A stretch of DNA of 64,000 nt from assembly GCF_023101145.1 (NCBI RefSeq), contig NZ_CP073714.1, positions 4,898,001-4,962,000 on the forward strand, written 5' to 3'. Each line of letters opens with the position of its first letter. Positions within the stretch are counted from its first letter, which is position 1. Positions 50,851 to 58,723 of the stretch are shown here, in pieces. Made by a program: the position numbers and the translations under genes. Below the pieces are notes generated by a model that was given only the letters and a program-made list of their open reading frames with translations, was not told the DNA's origin and searched no databases. The DNA is from Paenibacillus pabuli (GTDB lineage: Bacteria > Bacillota > Bacilli > Paenibacillales > Paenibacillaceae).

Positions 50851-51296
50851 GGCCAAGGAAGGAAAGTGTTCAAAGGAGGTGCTCCTTTTATTCCCCACCA
50901 AACCAGACTCATCGTGAGCAAAACAAATATAAAAATAAGTGAATTAACAAATCGTTTACTTAGCCGTAAACGACGAGAAGGATGAAGCTCCGTCCGTGTA
51001 GGAAGTGTGCCCGCTTCGGAAACGGATTCTTCTGATGGTTTTTGTGTTTTATTCACACGCGCTGGCGCCCGCCGGGGAAGTACTGGACTTTCCAGCGATG
51101 AAGTATAAGACTTGCGTTGTGATCTTGGTATGGAGACTGAGGTAATTGGTGTGAGTCCTCCAACCTCTGAGGCAGCAGCTGATTCAACAACCAGATTTAC
51201 TTGAGAAGCTTCTGGACGCTCAGATGTCTCTTTTTTATCCGAGTGGCGATGGCGCTGACTGCCGTAAGTCTTCATTCTGCTTAATTGCTGATTCAT
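50844..51296 (-). CDS. single-pass membrane protein of unknown function
   Basis: 150 residues. The first 115 are polar, basic and of low complexity (repeated RR, PE, SE), then one membrane segment (FVNSLIFIFVLLTMSLVWWG). It occupies the place of ypbE in B. subtilis, but the LysM domain of YpbE is not seen. It overlaps ypbD by four bases. Confidence 0.65.
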   Translation of the reverse strand: MNQQLSRMKTYGSQRHRHSDKKETSERPEASQVNLVVESAAASEVGGLTPITSVSIPRSQRKSYTSSLESPVLPRRAPARVNKTQKPSEESVSEAGTLPTRTELHPSRRLRLSKRFVNSLIFIFVLLTMSLVWWGIKGAPPLNTFLPWPW

Positions 51297-51886
51297 GATC
51301 CCCTCCGAAAACGTATCGCTAATCCAGACACCAAATCAATAATAAAGTGACATAATATAGGCGCCCATAATGTGCCGGATTGCATATAAATCCAACCCAA
51401 TCCATAGCTCGAAACAAATACCCAGCCAGTTGGAATCCAGTGCCGCAAATAACGTACATGGATGACCGCAAATAAAATACTTGTCCAGTAGGGACCTAAC
51501 ACATACTGTATTGCTCCACGAAATAACAATTCTTCACAAACAGCAACGATAGCTGCTATGCATACAATATGCCAGATTGGACGCTTGCGAAACAGCATCT
51601 CGTTAATTCCCCCGTCGTCCATGCTTTCCTGAGGAATAACATAAGAAAGAACCAGGTCCATCACAAGCATAATGCCAGCAAGTCCAAGCCCCCACCAGAT
51701 GAAATGGTAACTGTCAGGCCACGCAAGCACATCAAAAAGATTTCTCTTCTGCAATAAAATCCATACAACCCCAATGATCAAAGTTAACCCTTGTGTAAAG
51801 TATAGATTGATCAGAAGCAAACGCTCGGTAAGTTGCTGTGGCTCAGCCTTCTGAAGCTTGAACTTGGGAAACTTTAATTTTTTCAT
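51293..51886 (-). CDS. ypbD: CPBP-family intramembrane protease YpbD
   Basis: 197 residues with five or six membrane segments. CEELLFRGAIQY near 123 is the EExxxR motif, and histidines in FAVIHVRY and LCHFIID follow, the CAAX-protease/bacteriocin-processing pattern. The ATG at 51886 follows AGAGGA; the longer frame to 51976 is unlikely. First gene of ypbD, the 150-aa gene and ypbG. Confidence 0.88.
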   Translation of the reverse strand: MKKLKFPKFKLQKAEPQQLTERLLLINLYFTQGLTLIIGVVWILLQKRNLFDVLAWPDSYHFIWWGLGLAGIMLVMDLVLSYVIPQESMDDGGINEMLFRKRPIWHIVCIAAIVAVCEELLFRGAIQYVLGPYWTSILFAVIHVRYLRHWIPTGWVFVSSYGLGWIYMQSGTLWAPILCHFIIDLVSGLAIRFRRGS

Positions 51887-52185
51887 CGCCTGTGTCTGTC
51901 CTCTTGACTTATATTTGATGGAAAACAAATTCGTTGTCCAATCGGATAGTATACTAAATGATAGCCAAAAAACCAAATAGGTTCAAGGCCTGCCCCAAGT
52001 CCCGGTTTTTTAGTTGAAGCGATATCAAATGGATTAGTTCATTAATGCATTAAAATCGGGTTCGCAAAACAGCTTATTATCGAGCTATCCTTCCCTAAGA
52101 ATCATGCTGTTTCTTAACATCTGTGCGTTTTATCTTTCATTGAAGAAGCTGACATTAGTAAATCGAATTAAAACATTTAAGCCTA

Positions 52186-52215
52186 TTGACATGCTCATGT
52201 CAGCCATGATACATT
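52186..52215 (+). promoter_or_regulatory. promoter of the serA T-box transcript
   Basis: TTGACA (52186-52191), 18-base spacer, TACATT (52210-52215), directly before the T-box fold. Confidence 0.55.
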
Positions 52216-52221
52216 ATGAAA

Positions 52222-52497
52222 AAATTAGTCACGTTAAACACGATGATGGAAAAAAGACGTTGCTTTGTCTTACAGAGAGCCGATGGGATGGTGTGAATCG
52301 GTGGCGGGCAAATGATCTTGAGCGTTCCTGAGTTATTGCATTGAAATTGGAGTAGGTGCAATCGGTTTAGACCCGTTATCCTCTTCGGTCTTCATTGACC
52401 GCTAAGACTGTCGTTGTGAAACGGCGGTGAATTAGGGTGGTACCACGACAACTCTCGTCCCTTATTGCGCAAGCAGTATGTGGATTGAGAGTTTTTT
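52222..52497 (+). ncRNA. serine T-box leader of serA
   Basis: A tRNA-sensing leader. Stem I with AGAGAGCCGATGG..GGTGTGAATCGG, a specifier AGC (serine, 52321-52323) followed by a purine and then TTCC-TGAG in the standard spacing, the T-box TGGTACCACG (52438-52447) and an intrinsic terminator (52450-52497) are in the usual order. Uncharged tRNA-Ser would stabilise the antiterminator and let serA be transcribed. The T-box base opposite the discriminator is U, so a G discriminator of tRNA-Ser would pair as a wobble. Confidence 0.88.
52450..52497 (+). terminator. T-box regulatory terminator
   Basis: AACTCTC and GAGAGTT close a stem that runs into T at 52492-52497. Confidence 0.85.
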
Positions 52498-52664
52498 GAT
52501 TTATTTTAAGAGTACAGAAGTGGTAATCGCCCTATTTGTTACACCCTCCTCCTCTGCTGCGACACCGCGTTGTTGGGAGGAAGAGTTGCAATGGTTTTAA
52601 GGAATACCTCTCTGAGAGGTCAGACCTTGACGATATAGATACACATACCAAGGAGGAAGAAACC

Positions 52665-54260
52665 ATGTACAAAGTGTTAGTGTCGGACCCTATTAGTGAT
52701 CTGGGTATCCAGCAATTGGTGGATGCAAATGATGTTGTTGTTGAGAAGAAAACAGGTCTTAGCGAAGATGAGCTTGTTGCAATTATCGGCAATTATGATG
52801 CCCTTCTGGTTCGAAGCCAGACTCGTGTTACTGATCGTATTATGACTGCGGGTACAAACCTTAAAGTCATCGGACGTGCTGGTGTAGGTGTAGATAACAT
52901 TGATCTGGAAGCCGCGACACAACGTGGTATCATTGTAATTAATGCCCCTGACGGTAACACCATTACGACATGTGAGCATACATTTGCCATGATGATGGCA
53001 CTTGCGCGCCATATTCCTCAAGCTTATGCCAAAACGATTCAAGGTACTTGGGATCGTAAAACCTTCCTTGGTGTGGAGTTAAGAAATAAAACACTGGGCG
53101 TACTCGGTATGGGACGGATTGGTAGCGAAGTTGCCAAACGTGCAAAAGCGTTCGGTATGGACATCCTTGCTTATGACCCGTTCCTCACACAAGATCGTGC
53201 AGAGAAACTTCAAGTTAAGCTCGCTAGCGTGGATGATATCATTCGCAACGCCGATTTCATGACAGTCCACACACCATTAACACCCGAGACACGTCATATG
53301 ATCTCCCGCCCACAATTCGATGTTATGAAAAAAGGCATGCGTATTATCAACTGTGCCCGCGGCGGAGTAGTTGACGAATTGGCACTTGTAGAAGCCATTG
53401 ATGAAGGTATCGTAGCTGGGGCAGCGTTTGACGTATTCGAGAGCGAGCCACCAGCTGCTGATCATCCGTTCCTGAATCATCCTAGCATTATTGTAACGCC
53501 TCATCTTGGTGCATCTACAGTTGAAGCACAAGAAAATGTAGCAATCGACGTATCCGAGCAAGTTCTGCATATTTTGCGCAATGAACCGTTCAAAAACGCA
53601 GTTAATATGCCTGCAGTAGCCCCAACTGTAATGAACAAACTGCAGCCGTACTTTAAACTGGGCGAGACACTGGGTAGCTTTGCAGCTCAGATCACTCAAA
53701 ATGCGGTTCAGGAAATTCGGATCGACTACGCTGGAGATCTGTCGGAAGTGGATACTTCTCCTTTGACTCGTTATATTGTAAAGGGTATTCTGGCAAGACA
53801 TTTAGGCGGCGAAGCCAACATTGTCAACTCCATGCATTTGGCTAAAGTGCGGGATCTCAACGTAGTGGTTAGCCAAACATCGACTACTAAAGGATTTACC
53901 AATCTGATCACGGTCACACTTGTAACAAACCAAGATGGAGAAGAACGTCGTGTTGCAGGTACACTGCTTGCCGGTTACGGAGAGCGGATCGTGCGTCTGG
54001 ACAAATTCCCAGTGGATATTGCTCCGGAAAGTCATCAAATTCTGATCTCGCATAATGATAAACCGGGTATCATCGGACGCGTGGGGACTTTACTCGGAGA
54101 GAACGAAGTTAACATCGCCTCCATGCAAGTTGGACGTAAAATCATTGGCGGGGCAGCGATCATGATTCTGACTGTTGACAAAGAAGTTCCAAAAGATGTG
54201 CTTGTGCAACTCGCAGCTCTTCAGGAAATAAATACAGCCGTTGAAATTGTATTGAATTAA
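52665..54260 (+). CDS. serA: D-3-phosphoglycerate dehydrogenase
   Basis: 531 residues. It oxidises 3-phosphoglycerate with NAD+ in the first step of serine synthesis. The NAD-binding GMGRIGSEVAKRA lies near 150; catalytic R, E and H are in NCARGGVVDE, FDVFESEPP and TPHLGAST. The long C-terminal part contains the intervening domain and an ACT domain (NDKPGIIGRVGTLLGENEV), a site for serine. The ATG at 52665 is 7 bases after AAGGAGG; the earlier ATG at 52536 is in the leader. Controlled by the serine T-box. Confidence 0.97.
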   Translation: MYKVLVSDPISDLGIQQLVDANDVVVEKKTGLSEDELVAIIGNYDALLVRSQTRVTDRIMTAGTNLKVIGRAGVGVDNIDLEAATQRGIIVINAPDGNTITTCEHTFAMMMALARHIPQAYAKTIQGTWDRKTFLGVELRNKTLGVLGMGRIGSEVAKRAKAFGMDILAYDPFLTQDRAEKLQVKLASVDDIIRNADFMTVHTPLTPETRHMISRPQFDVMKKGMRIINCARGGVVDELALVEAIDEGIVAGAAFDVFESEPPAADHPFLNHPSIIVTPHLGASTVEAQENVAIDVSEQVLHILRNEPFKNAVNMPAVAPTVMNKLQPYFKLGETLGSFAAQITQNAVQEIRIDYAGDLSEVDTSPLTRYIVKGILARHLGGEANIVNSMHLAKVRDLNVVVSQTSTTKGFTNLITVTLVTNQDGEERRVAGTLLAGYGERIVRLDKFPVDIAPESHQILISHNDKPGIIGRVGTLLGENEVNIASMQVGRKIIGGAAIMILTVDKEVPKDVLVQLAALQEINTAVEIVLN

Positions 54261-54286
54261 ACTGGACTTTTCACTTATAAGACAAC

Positions 54287-54321
54287 AGAGGCGAACCTTT
54301 ATCGGGTTCGTCTCTTTTTTA
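54287..54321 (+). terminator. terminator after serA
   Basis: GAGGCGAACC and GGGTTCGTCTC pair around a 6-base loop followed by six T. Confidence 0.85.
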
Positions 54322-54360
54322 TAAACTTAAAATTCCTTATAAGAGCGTAATTTTGATTTA

Positions 54361-57300
54361 TTAACTTAATTGAATGATGTTAATTGTAGCTCCTGGAGGA
54401 GATAGAACAGCAGTAGCAACTAACCCAAATAATTGGAACTGGATTGTAGATCCAGCAGTAACCGTTACAATAAAATCAGATTGCAACTGACTGAGAGAGA
54501 GCACTGGTGATACAACACTTGCTGGAATTGCTGTCCCGTTAAGCAAGATACGGGATTGGATGGCAAGTGCGGCTGTCAGATTAATTTTATATGAGATATA
54601 GTAGCGTCCTGCATTGGCCAGAGTGAAGGTGTCATTCCCACCATTAATGGTTATGCCAGTGCCAATATTTTGGTTATTCGGCAATGGAATCAGTGTTCCA
54701 CCCAAAATTACTAGAATGGTCCCACTTGTGTTCTCACCGTAAGCCGAGTTAGATGTTACTGAGGTTCCTGTTGCACCCGTTGTTCCTGTACCTCCGGTGG
54801 CTCCTGTTGAACCTGTTACACCAATTCCTGTCGCTCCTGTTATGCCGGTATCTCCGGTTGATCCTGTTACGCCGACTCCTGTCGCTCCTGTTATGCCGGT
54901 AGCCCCTGTTGATCCTGTTACACCGACTCCTGTCGCTCCTGTTATGCCGGTGGTTCCGGTTGAACCCGTTACACCAACTCCTGTAGCTCCTGTTATGCCG
55001 GTGGTTCCGGTTGAACCCGTTACACCGATTCCTGTTTCTCCTGTTATCCCGGTAGCCCCTGTTGATCCTGTTACACCGATCCCTGTCGCTCCTGTTATCC
55101 CGGTGGCTCCGGTGGAACCTGTTACGCCAACTCCTGTCGCTCCTGTTATGCCGGTGGCTCCGGTTGCGCCGGTTAAACCAATTCCTGTCGCTCCCGTTAT
55201 CCCAGTGGTTCCGGTTGCGCCTGTTACACCGACTCCTGTTTCTCCTGTTATCCCAGTAGCCCCTGTTGAGCCTGTTACGCCGACTCCTGTTGCGCCCGTT
55301 ATGCCGGTGGTTCCGGTGGTACCCGTTACACCAATTCCTGTAGCTCCTGTTGTCCCGGTGGCTCCGGTTGCGCCGGTTAAACCAATTCCTGTCGCTCCCG
55401 TTATCCCAGTGGTTCCGGTTGCGCCTGTTACACCGACTCCGGTTGCACCTGTTATCCCAGTGGTTCCGGCCGACCCTGTTATACCAACTCCGGTCGCTCC
55501 TGTTACGCCAGTGGCTCCGGCCGACCCTGTTACGCCGACTCCTGTTGCACCTGTTACACCGATATCTCCTGTTGCGCCCGTTACACCAATTCCGGTTGCT
55601 CCTGTCGCACCAGTAGCTCCAACACCAGCCAGTAATGTGTAATCCGGCGACGTTCCTGGGGTTCCTGTTGGCGACGCGACATTCGCAATATACGTACTGC
55701 CATCGAACGTTACCACTTGGCCCGCGGGATACGTTGGCGCTACTGCCGGGTCGAATGGGACGACACCTGTCAAACCGACACCGGTCGCTCCTGTTACGCC
55801 AGTGGCTCCGGCCGACCCTGTTACGCCGACTCCTGTTGCACCTGTTACACCGGTATCTCCTGTTGCGCCAGTTATACCAACTCCGGTTGCTCCTGTCGCA
55901 CCGGTCGCTCCCGCGCCAGCCAGTAATGTGTAATCCGGCGACGTTCCTGGGGTTCCTGTTGGCGACGCGACATTCGCAATATACGTACTGCCATCGAACG
56001 TTACCACTTGGCCCGCGGGATACGTTGGCGCTACTGCCGGGTCGAATGGGACAACTCCCGTCAAGCCTGCGCCTGTGGCTCCCGTTCCACCAGTATCCCC
56101 TGTTGAGCCAGTCACACCGACTCCTGTCGCTCCTGTTACGCCAGTAGCTCCGGCCGACCCTGTTACGCCGACTCCTGTTGCACCTGTTACACCAATTCCG
56201 GTTGAACCTGTCGCACCAGTAGCTCCAACACCAGCCAGTAATGTGTAATCCAGCGACGTTCCTGGGATACCCGTTGGCGATGCTAGATTCGCAATATATG
56301 TGCTACCATCGAACGTTACCACTTGACCCGCTCGGTAGTTTGGCGCTACTGCCGGATCGAATGGGACAACGCCCGTCAAGCCTGCGCCTGTCGCTCCTGT
56401 TACCCCTCTATCTCCTGTTGCACCAGTAACTCCCGCGCCAGCTAGTAACGTATAATCCGGCGACGTATCTGGGATTCCTGTTGGCGACGCGACATTCGCA
56501 ATATACGTGCTGCCACCAAACGTCACTATTTGACCCGCTGGATACGTTGGCGCTACTCCCGGGTCGAATGGGACGACACCCGTCAACCCAGCACCTGTCG
56601 CTCCCGTTACACCGGTATCCCCTGTTGCGCCAGTCAAACCGACACCGGTCGACCCTGTTACGCCGACTCCGGTTGCACCTGTCGCACCGGTAGCTCCCGC
56701 GCCAGCCAGTAATGTATAATCCGGCGACGTACCTGGGATTCCTGTTGGCGACGCGACATTCGCAATATACGTGCTACCACCAAGCGTCACTATTTGACCC
56801 GCTGGATACGTTGGTGCTACTGCCGGGTCGAATGGGACGATACCCGTCAACCCAGCACCTGTTGCACCTGTTACACCGGTATCCCCTGTTGAGCCAGTCA
56901 CACCGACTCCTGTCGCTCCTGTTACGCCAGTGGCTCCGGTCGACCCTGTTACGCCGACTCCAGTCGTTCCCGTTACCCCCGTAAGCCCAGTTGGCCCTGC
57001 GCCAGCAAGCAACGAATAATTCTGTGATGTTCCCGGTGTTCCGGTTGGCGAGGCTATATTCGTAATATAGGTACTGCCATCGAAAGTTACTACTTGACCA
57101 GCCGGATACATCGGTGATACTGCTGGGTCAAACGGAACTGCTCCATTCAAGCCCACACCCGTTGCTCCGGTTGCACCAGTAACTCCCGCACCAGCAACCA
57201 ATGTGTAGTCTGGTGATGTACCTGGGGTTCCTGTTGGTGAGGCTGCATTGGTAATATACGTACTTCCACCAAACGTCACTATTTGACCCACTGCATAGGT

Positions 57301-58527
57301 TGGTGCTACCGCAGGATCAAAAGGTAATATTCCACTTAAACCTATGCCTGTTGCTCCCGTTGTACCTGTAGGTCCTGCACCCGCTAAAAGTGTGTAATCC
57401 GCAGAACTGCCAGGAGTTCCTGTTGGTGAAGCCACATTCGTAATATAAGTGCTGCCGTCAAATGTTACCACTTGCCCCTCTGGATACGTCGGTGCAACTG
57501 CGGGATCAAACGGAATAGAACCACCGAGCCCCACTCCTGTTGCTCCAGTTGCACCGGTAGCCCCTGCTGCTGTTAGCAAAGTATAATCCGGTGAGCTTCC
57601 CGGTATTCCTGTTGGCGATGCCACATTAATAATATAGGTACTACCGCCAAATGTTACAATTTGTCCTGCCTGATAACCTGGTGTGAGAGCCGGATCGAAT
57701 GGAACAGAACCCGTTAAACCTGCCCCTGTTGCTCCAGTTGTCCCTCCTGATAAAAACAAGGTATAGTCTGGAGAACTTCCAGGCACACCCGCAGGTCCAT
57801 TCACATTCACAGCATAAAGACTGCCATTATATGAAACCACTTGACCTTGTACATAGCCAGGTGTCTGATTCGGATCAAACACTGAAATATCATATAGCCC
57901 TACTCCAGGCAACCCCTTTGGACCTGGTACGCCTTGGGGGCCTACAGATCCTACAGGACCAGCAGGCCCTGCTGCTCCTTCTGGCCCGGCAGGACCGGGC
58001 ACTCCGGGTACGCCAGGAACCCCTGGAACCCCCGGAGGACCTGGAGGGCCAGGGGTTCCTGATGTACCAAATGAACTGGTAGCACGACTCAATGATACGG
58101 ATATAGATCGAATCAATCCGACCAGTTTGTCTTTTTCGACATTTGGAACTTCCAGAAGCAAACTCACACTTAATAAATCATCCAGCAAATTTTGTAAATT
58201 TCCAGCCAGATTAATAACGGGTACAGGGAAAACTTCAGAACCTGCGATGGTTAGTTCCAGAACGGATTGCAACTCCGCTTTTACCCCAGCTCGGAAACTA
58301 GAGGCAGTAATAAAATGCAGTAGGCTTCGCAAACTGTTTTGTAACGCGAGAATATTAGTCGCATTAGGTTGACTGATAGCTGCAGGAATAGTCACTGCCA
58401 ATGAGGTCAAACTGGATTCAAACAGCTCTACTTCACTCGATGTTATTGGAATAAACGGTGACCCCGTTCGAAATGATCTGCCTTCCAAAAAAGCTTTAAT
58501 ATTCACCCTTTTTCTTTCATCAGACAT
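54361..58527 (-). CDS. collagen-like repeat protein with ten interspersed beta-type modules
   Basis: 1388 residues. In order: an N-terminal helical domain (1-154), a proline-rich collagen stretch with GPP/GVP repeats (155-208), ten modules of about 48 residues alternating with GXT collagen stretches (209-about 970), a long GXT tail with an 18-residue period (to 1254), and a C-terminal domain of 134 residues (1255-1388) rich in beta-type sequence, similar in kind to the C1q/TNF-like head of BclA. Modules have the pattern PFDP..Y.AGQ.VTF.GSTYI.N..SP.G.PG.S.DYTLL, resembling CBM5/12-like or phage-fibre modules. There is no classical signal peptide; spore-surface location is inferred. GGAGGAGTGGA lies before the ATG. 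Confidence 0.88.
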   Translation of the reverse strand: MSDERKRVNIKAFLEGRSFRTGSPFIPITSSEVELFESSLTSLAVTIPAAISQPNATNILALQNSLRSLLHFITASSFRAGVKAELQSVLELTIAGSEVFPVPVINLAGNLQNLLDDLLSVSLLLEVPNVEKDKLVGLIRSISVSLSRATSSFGTSGTPGPPGPPGVPGVPGVPGVPGPAGPEGAAGPAGPVGSVGPQGVPGPKGLPGVGLYDISVFDPNQTPGYVQGQVVSYNGSLYAVNVNGPAGVPGSSPDYTLFLSGGTTGATGAGLTGSVPFDPALTPGYQAGQIVTFGGSTYIINVASPTGIPGSSPDYTLLTAAGATGATGATGVGLGGSIPFDPAVAPTYPEGQVVTFDGSTYITNVASPTGTPGSSADYTLLAGAGPTGTTGATGIGLSGILPFDPAVAPTYAVGQIVTFGGSTYITNAASPTGTPGTSPDYTLVAGAGVTGATGATGVGLNGAVPFDPAVSPMYPAGQVVTFDGSTYITNIASPTGTPGTSQNYSLLAGAGPTGLTGVTGTTGVGVTGSTGATGVTGATGVGVTGSTGDTGVTGATGAGLTGIVPFDPAVAPTYPAGQIVTLGGSTYIANVASPTGIPGTSPDYTLLAGAGATGATGATGVGVTGSTGVGLTGATGDTGVTGATGAGLTGVVPFDPGVAPTYPAGQIVTFGGSTYIANVASPTGIPDTSPDYTLLAGAGVTGATGDRGVTGATGAGLTGVVPFDPAVAPNYRAGQVVTFDGSTYIANLASPTGIPGTSLDYTLLAGVGATGATGSTGIGVTGATGVGVTGSAGATGVTGATGVGVTGSTGDTGGTGATGAGLTGVVPFDPAVAPTYPAGQVVTFDGSTYIANVASPTGTPGTSPDYTLLAGAGATGATGATGVGITGATGDTGVTGATGVGVTGSAGATGVTGATGVGLTGVVPFDPAVAPTYPAGQVVTFDGSTYIANVASPTGTPGTSPDYTLLAGVGATGATGATGIGVTGATGDIGVTGATGVGVTGSAGATGVTGATGVGITGSAGTTGITGATGVGVTGATGTTGITGATGIGLTGATGATGTTGATGIGVTGTTGTTGITGATGVGVTGSTGATGITGETGVGVTGATGTTGITGATGIGLTGATGATGITGATGVGVTGSTGATGITGATGIGVTGSTGATGITGETGIGVTGSTGTTGITGATGVGVTGSTGTTGITGATGVGVTGSTGATGITGATGVGVTGSTGDTGITGATGIGVTGSTGATGGTGTTGATGTSVTSNSAYGENTSGTILVILGGTLIPLPNNQNIGTGITINGGNDTFTLANAGRYYISYKINLTAALAIQSRILLNGTAIPASVVSPVLSLSQLQSDFIVTVTAGSTIQFQLFGLVATAVLSPPGATINIIQLS
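54766..55620 (-). repeat. GXT collagen tail, 54-bp period
   Basis: The tail is built of 18-residue units (G-V-G-V-T-G-S-T-G-A-T-G-I-T-G-A-T and close variants) with about 54 bp per unit. Codon choice varies among copies, but strings are often near-identical. Confidence 0.8.
55621..57903 (-). repeat. ten tandem beta modules with collagen linkers
   Basis: Ten copies of a module of about 48 codons separated by 5 to 20 GXT triplets. The N-terminal copies (right end of the interval) are more diverged; the copies near 55625-56330 are nearly identical at DNA level over about 150 bp. Confidence 0.85.
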
Positions 58528-58641
58528 GCCTAATCCACTCCTCCTTTAGCTTCTTTCGTTCTTCAAGCTTATGTTTCAAAAGAGGTGAACTTATCTTGGA
58601 CACATTTTTTGATTCAAAAAAAGTGAACATACTGTTCCACG

Positions 58642-58671
58642 TTGAACAAGATTAAACGGTATTGTTCAACA
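58642..58671. promoter_or_regulatory. inverted repeat upstream of the collagen-like gene
   Basis: GTTGAACAA and TTGTTCAAC, perfect 9-base arms separated by 12 bases. A looser dyad (GTGAACA..TGTTCCAC) lies just beside it at about 58624-58641. It could be an operator, but no binding protein is known, and the right arm abuts the resE terminator. Confidence 0.4.
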
Positions 58672-58702
58672 AAAAAGCACCCTCAGCATGAGGATGCTTT
58701 CG
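58672..58702 (-). terminator. terminator of the res operon after resE
   Basis: AGCATCCTCA and TGAGGGTGCT pair on the minus strand with one mismatch around a short loop, followed by six T. Confidence 0.85.
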
Positions 58703-58723
58703 CACTTTTTGTATGAAATCGGG

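Larger units (their letters stand above)
51887..52664. other. 778-bp gap between ypbD and serA
   Basis: Left part: upstream region of ypbD, with a possible minus-strand TATACT element near 51946 and a long AAAAAACC/GGTTTTTT inverted repeat at about 51966-52011. Middle: serA promoter and T-box (52186-52497). Right: about 165 bases before serA with a 15-base palindrome (52606-52620). No protein gene is supported. Confidence 0.6.

Noticed and set aside
52009..52018. TTTAGTTGAA as a third remnant of the MITE-like repeat
   Set aside because: Only ten bases match, which can occur by chance in 64 kb; no further similarity beside it.
52104..52331. 75-codon plus-strand frame across the T-box
   Set aside because: It covers the promoter and stem I of a well-formed T-box and has no ribosome site.
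54797..55642. 281-codon plus-strand frame rich in P-V-x-P repeats
   Set aside because: It is the complement of the GXT repeats of the collagen-like gene; the pattern is forced by the repeat, and there is no ribosome site.
54766..57903. Regular repeats resembling a CRISPR or satellite array
   Set aside because: The repeats stay in frame through one long coding sequence and vary at synonymous sites; there are no spacers of constant length.
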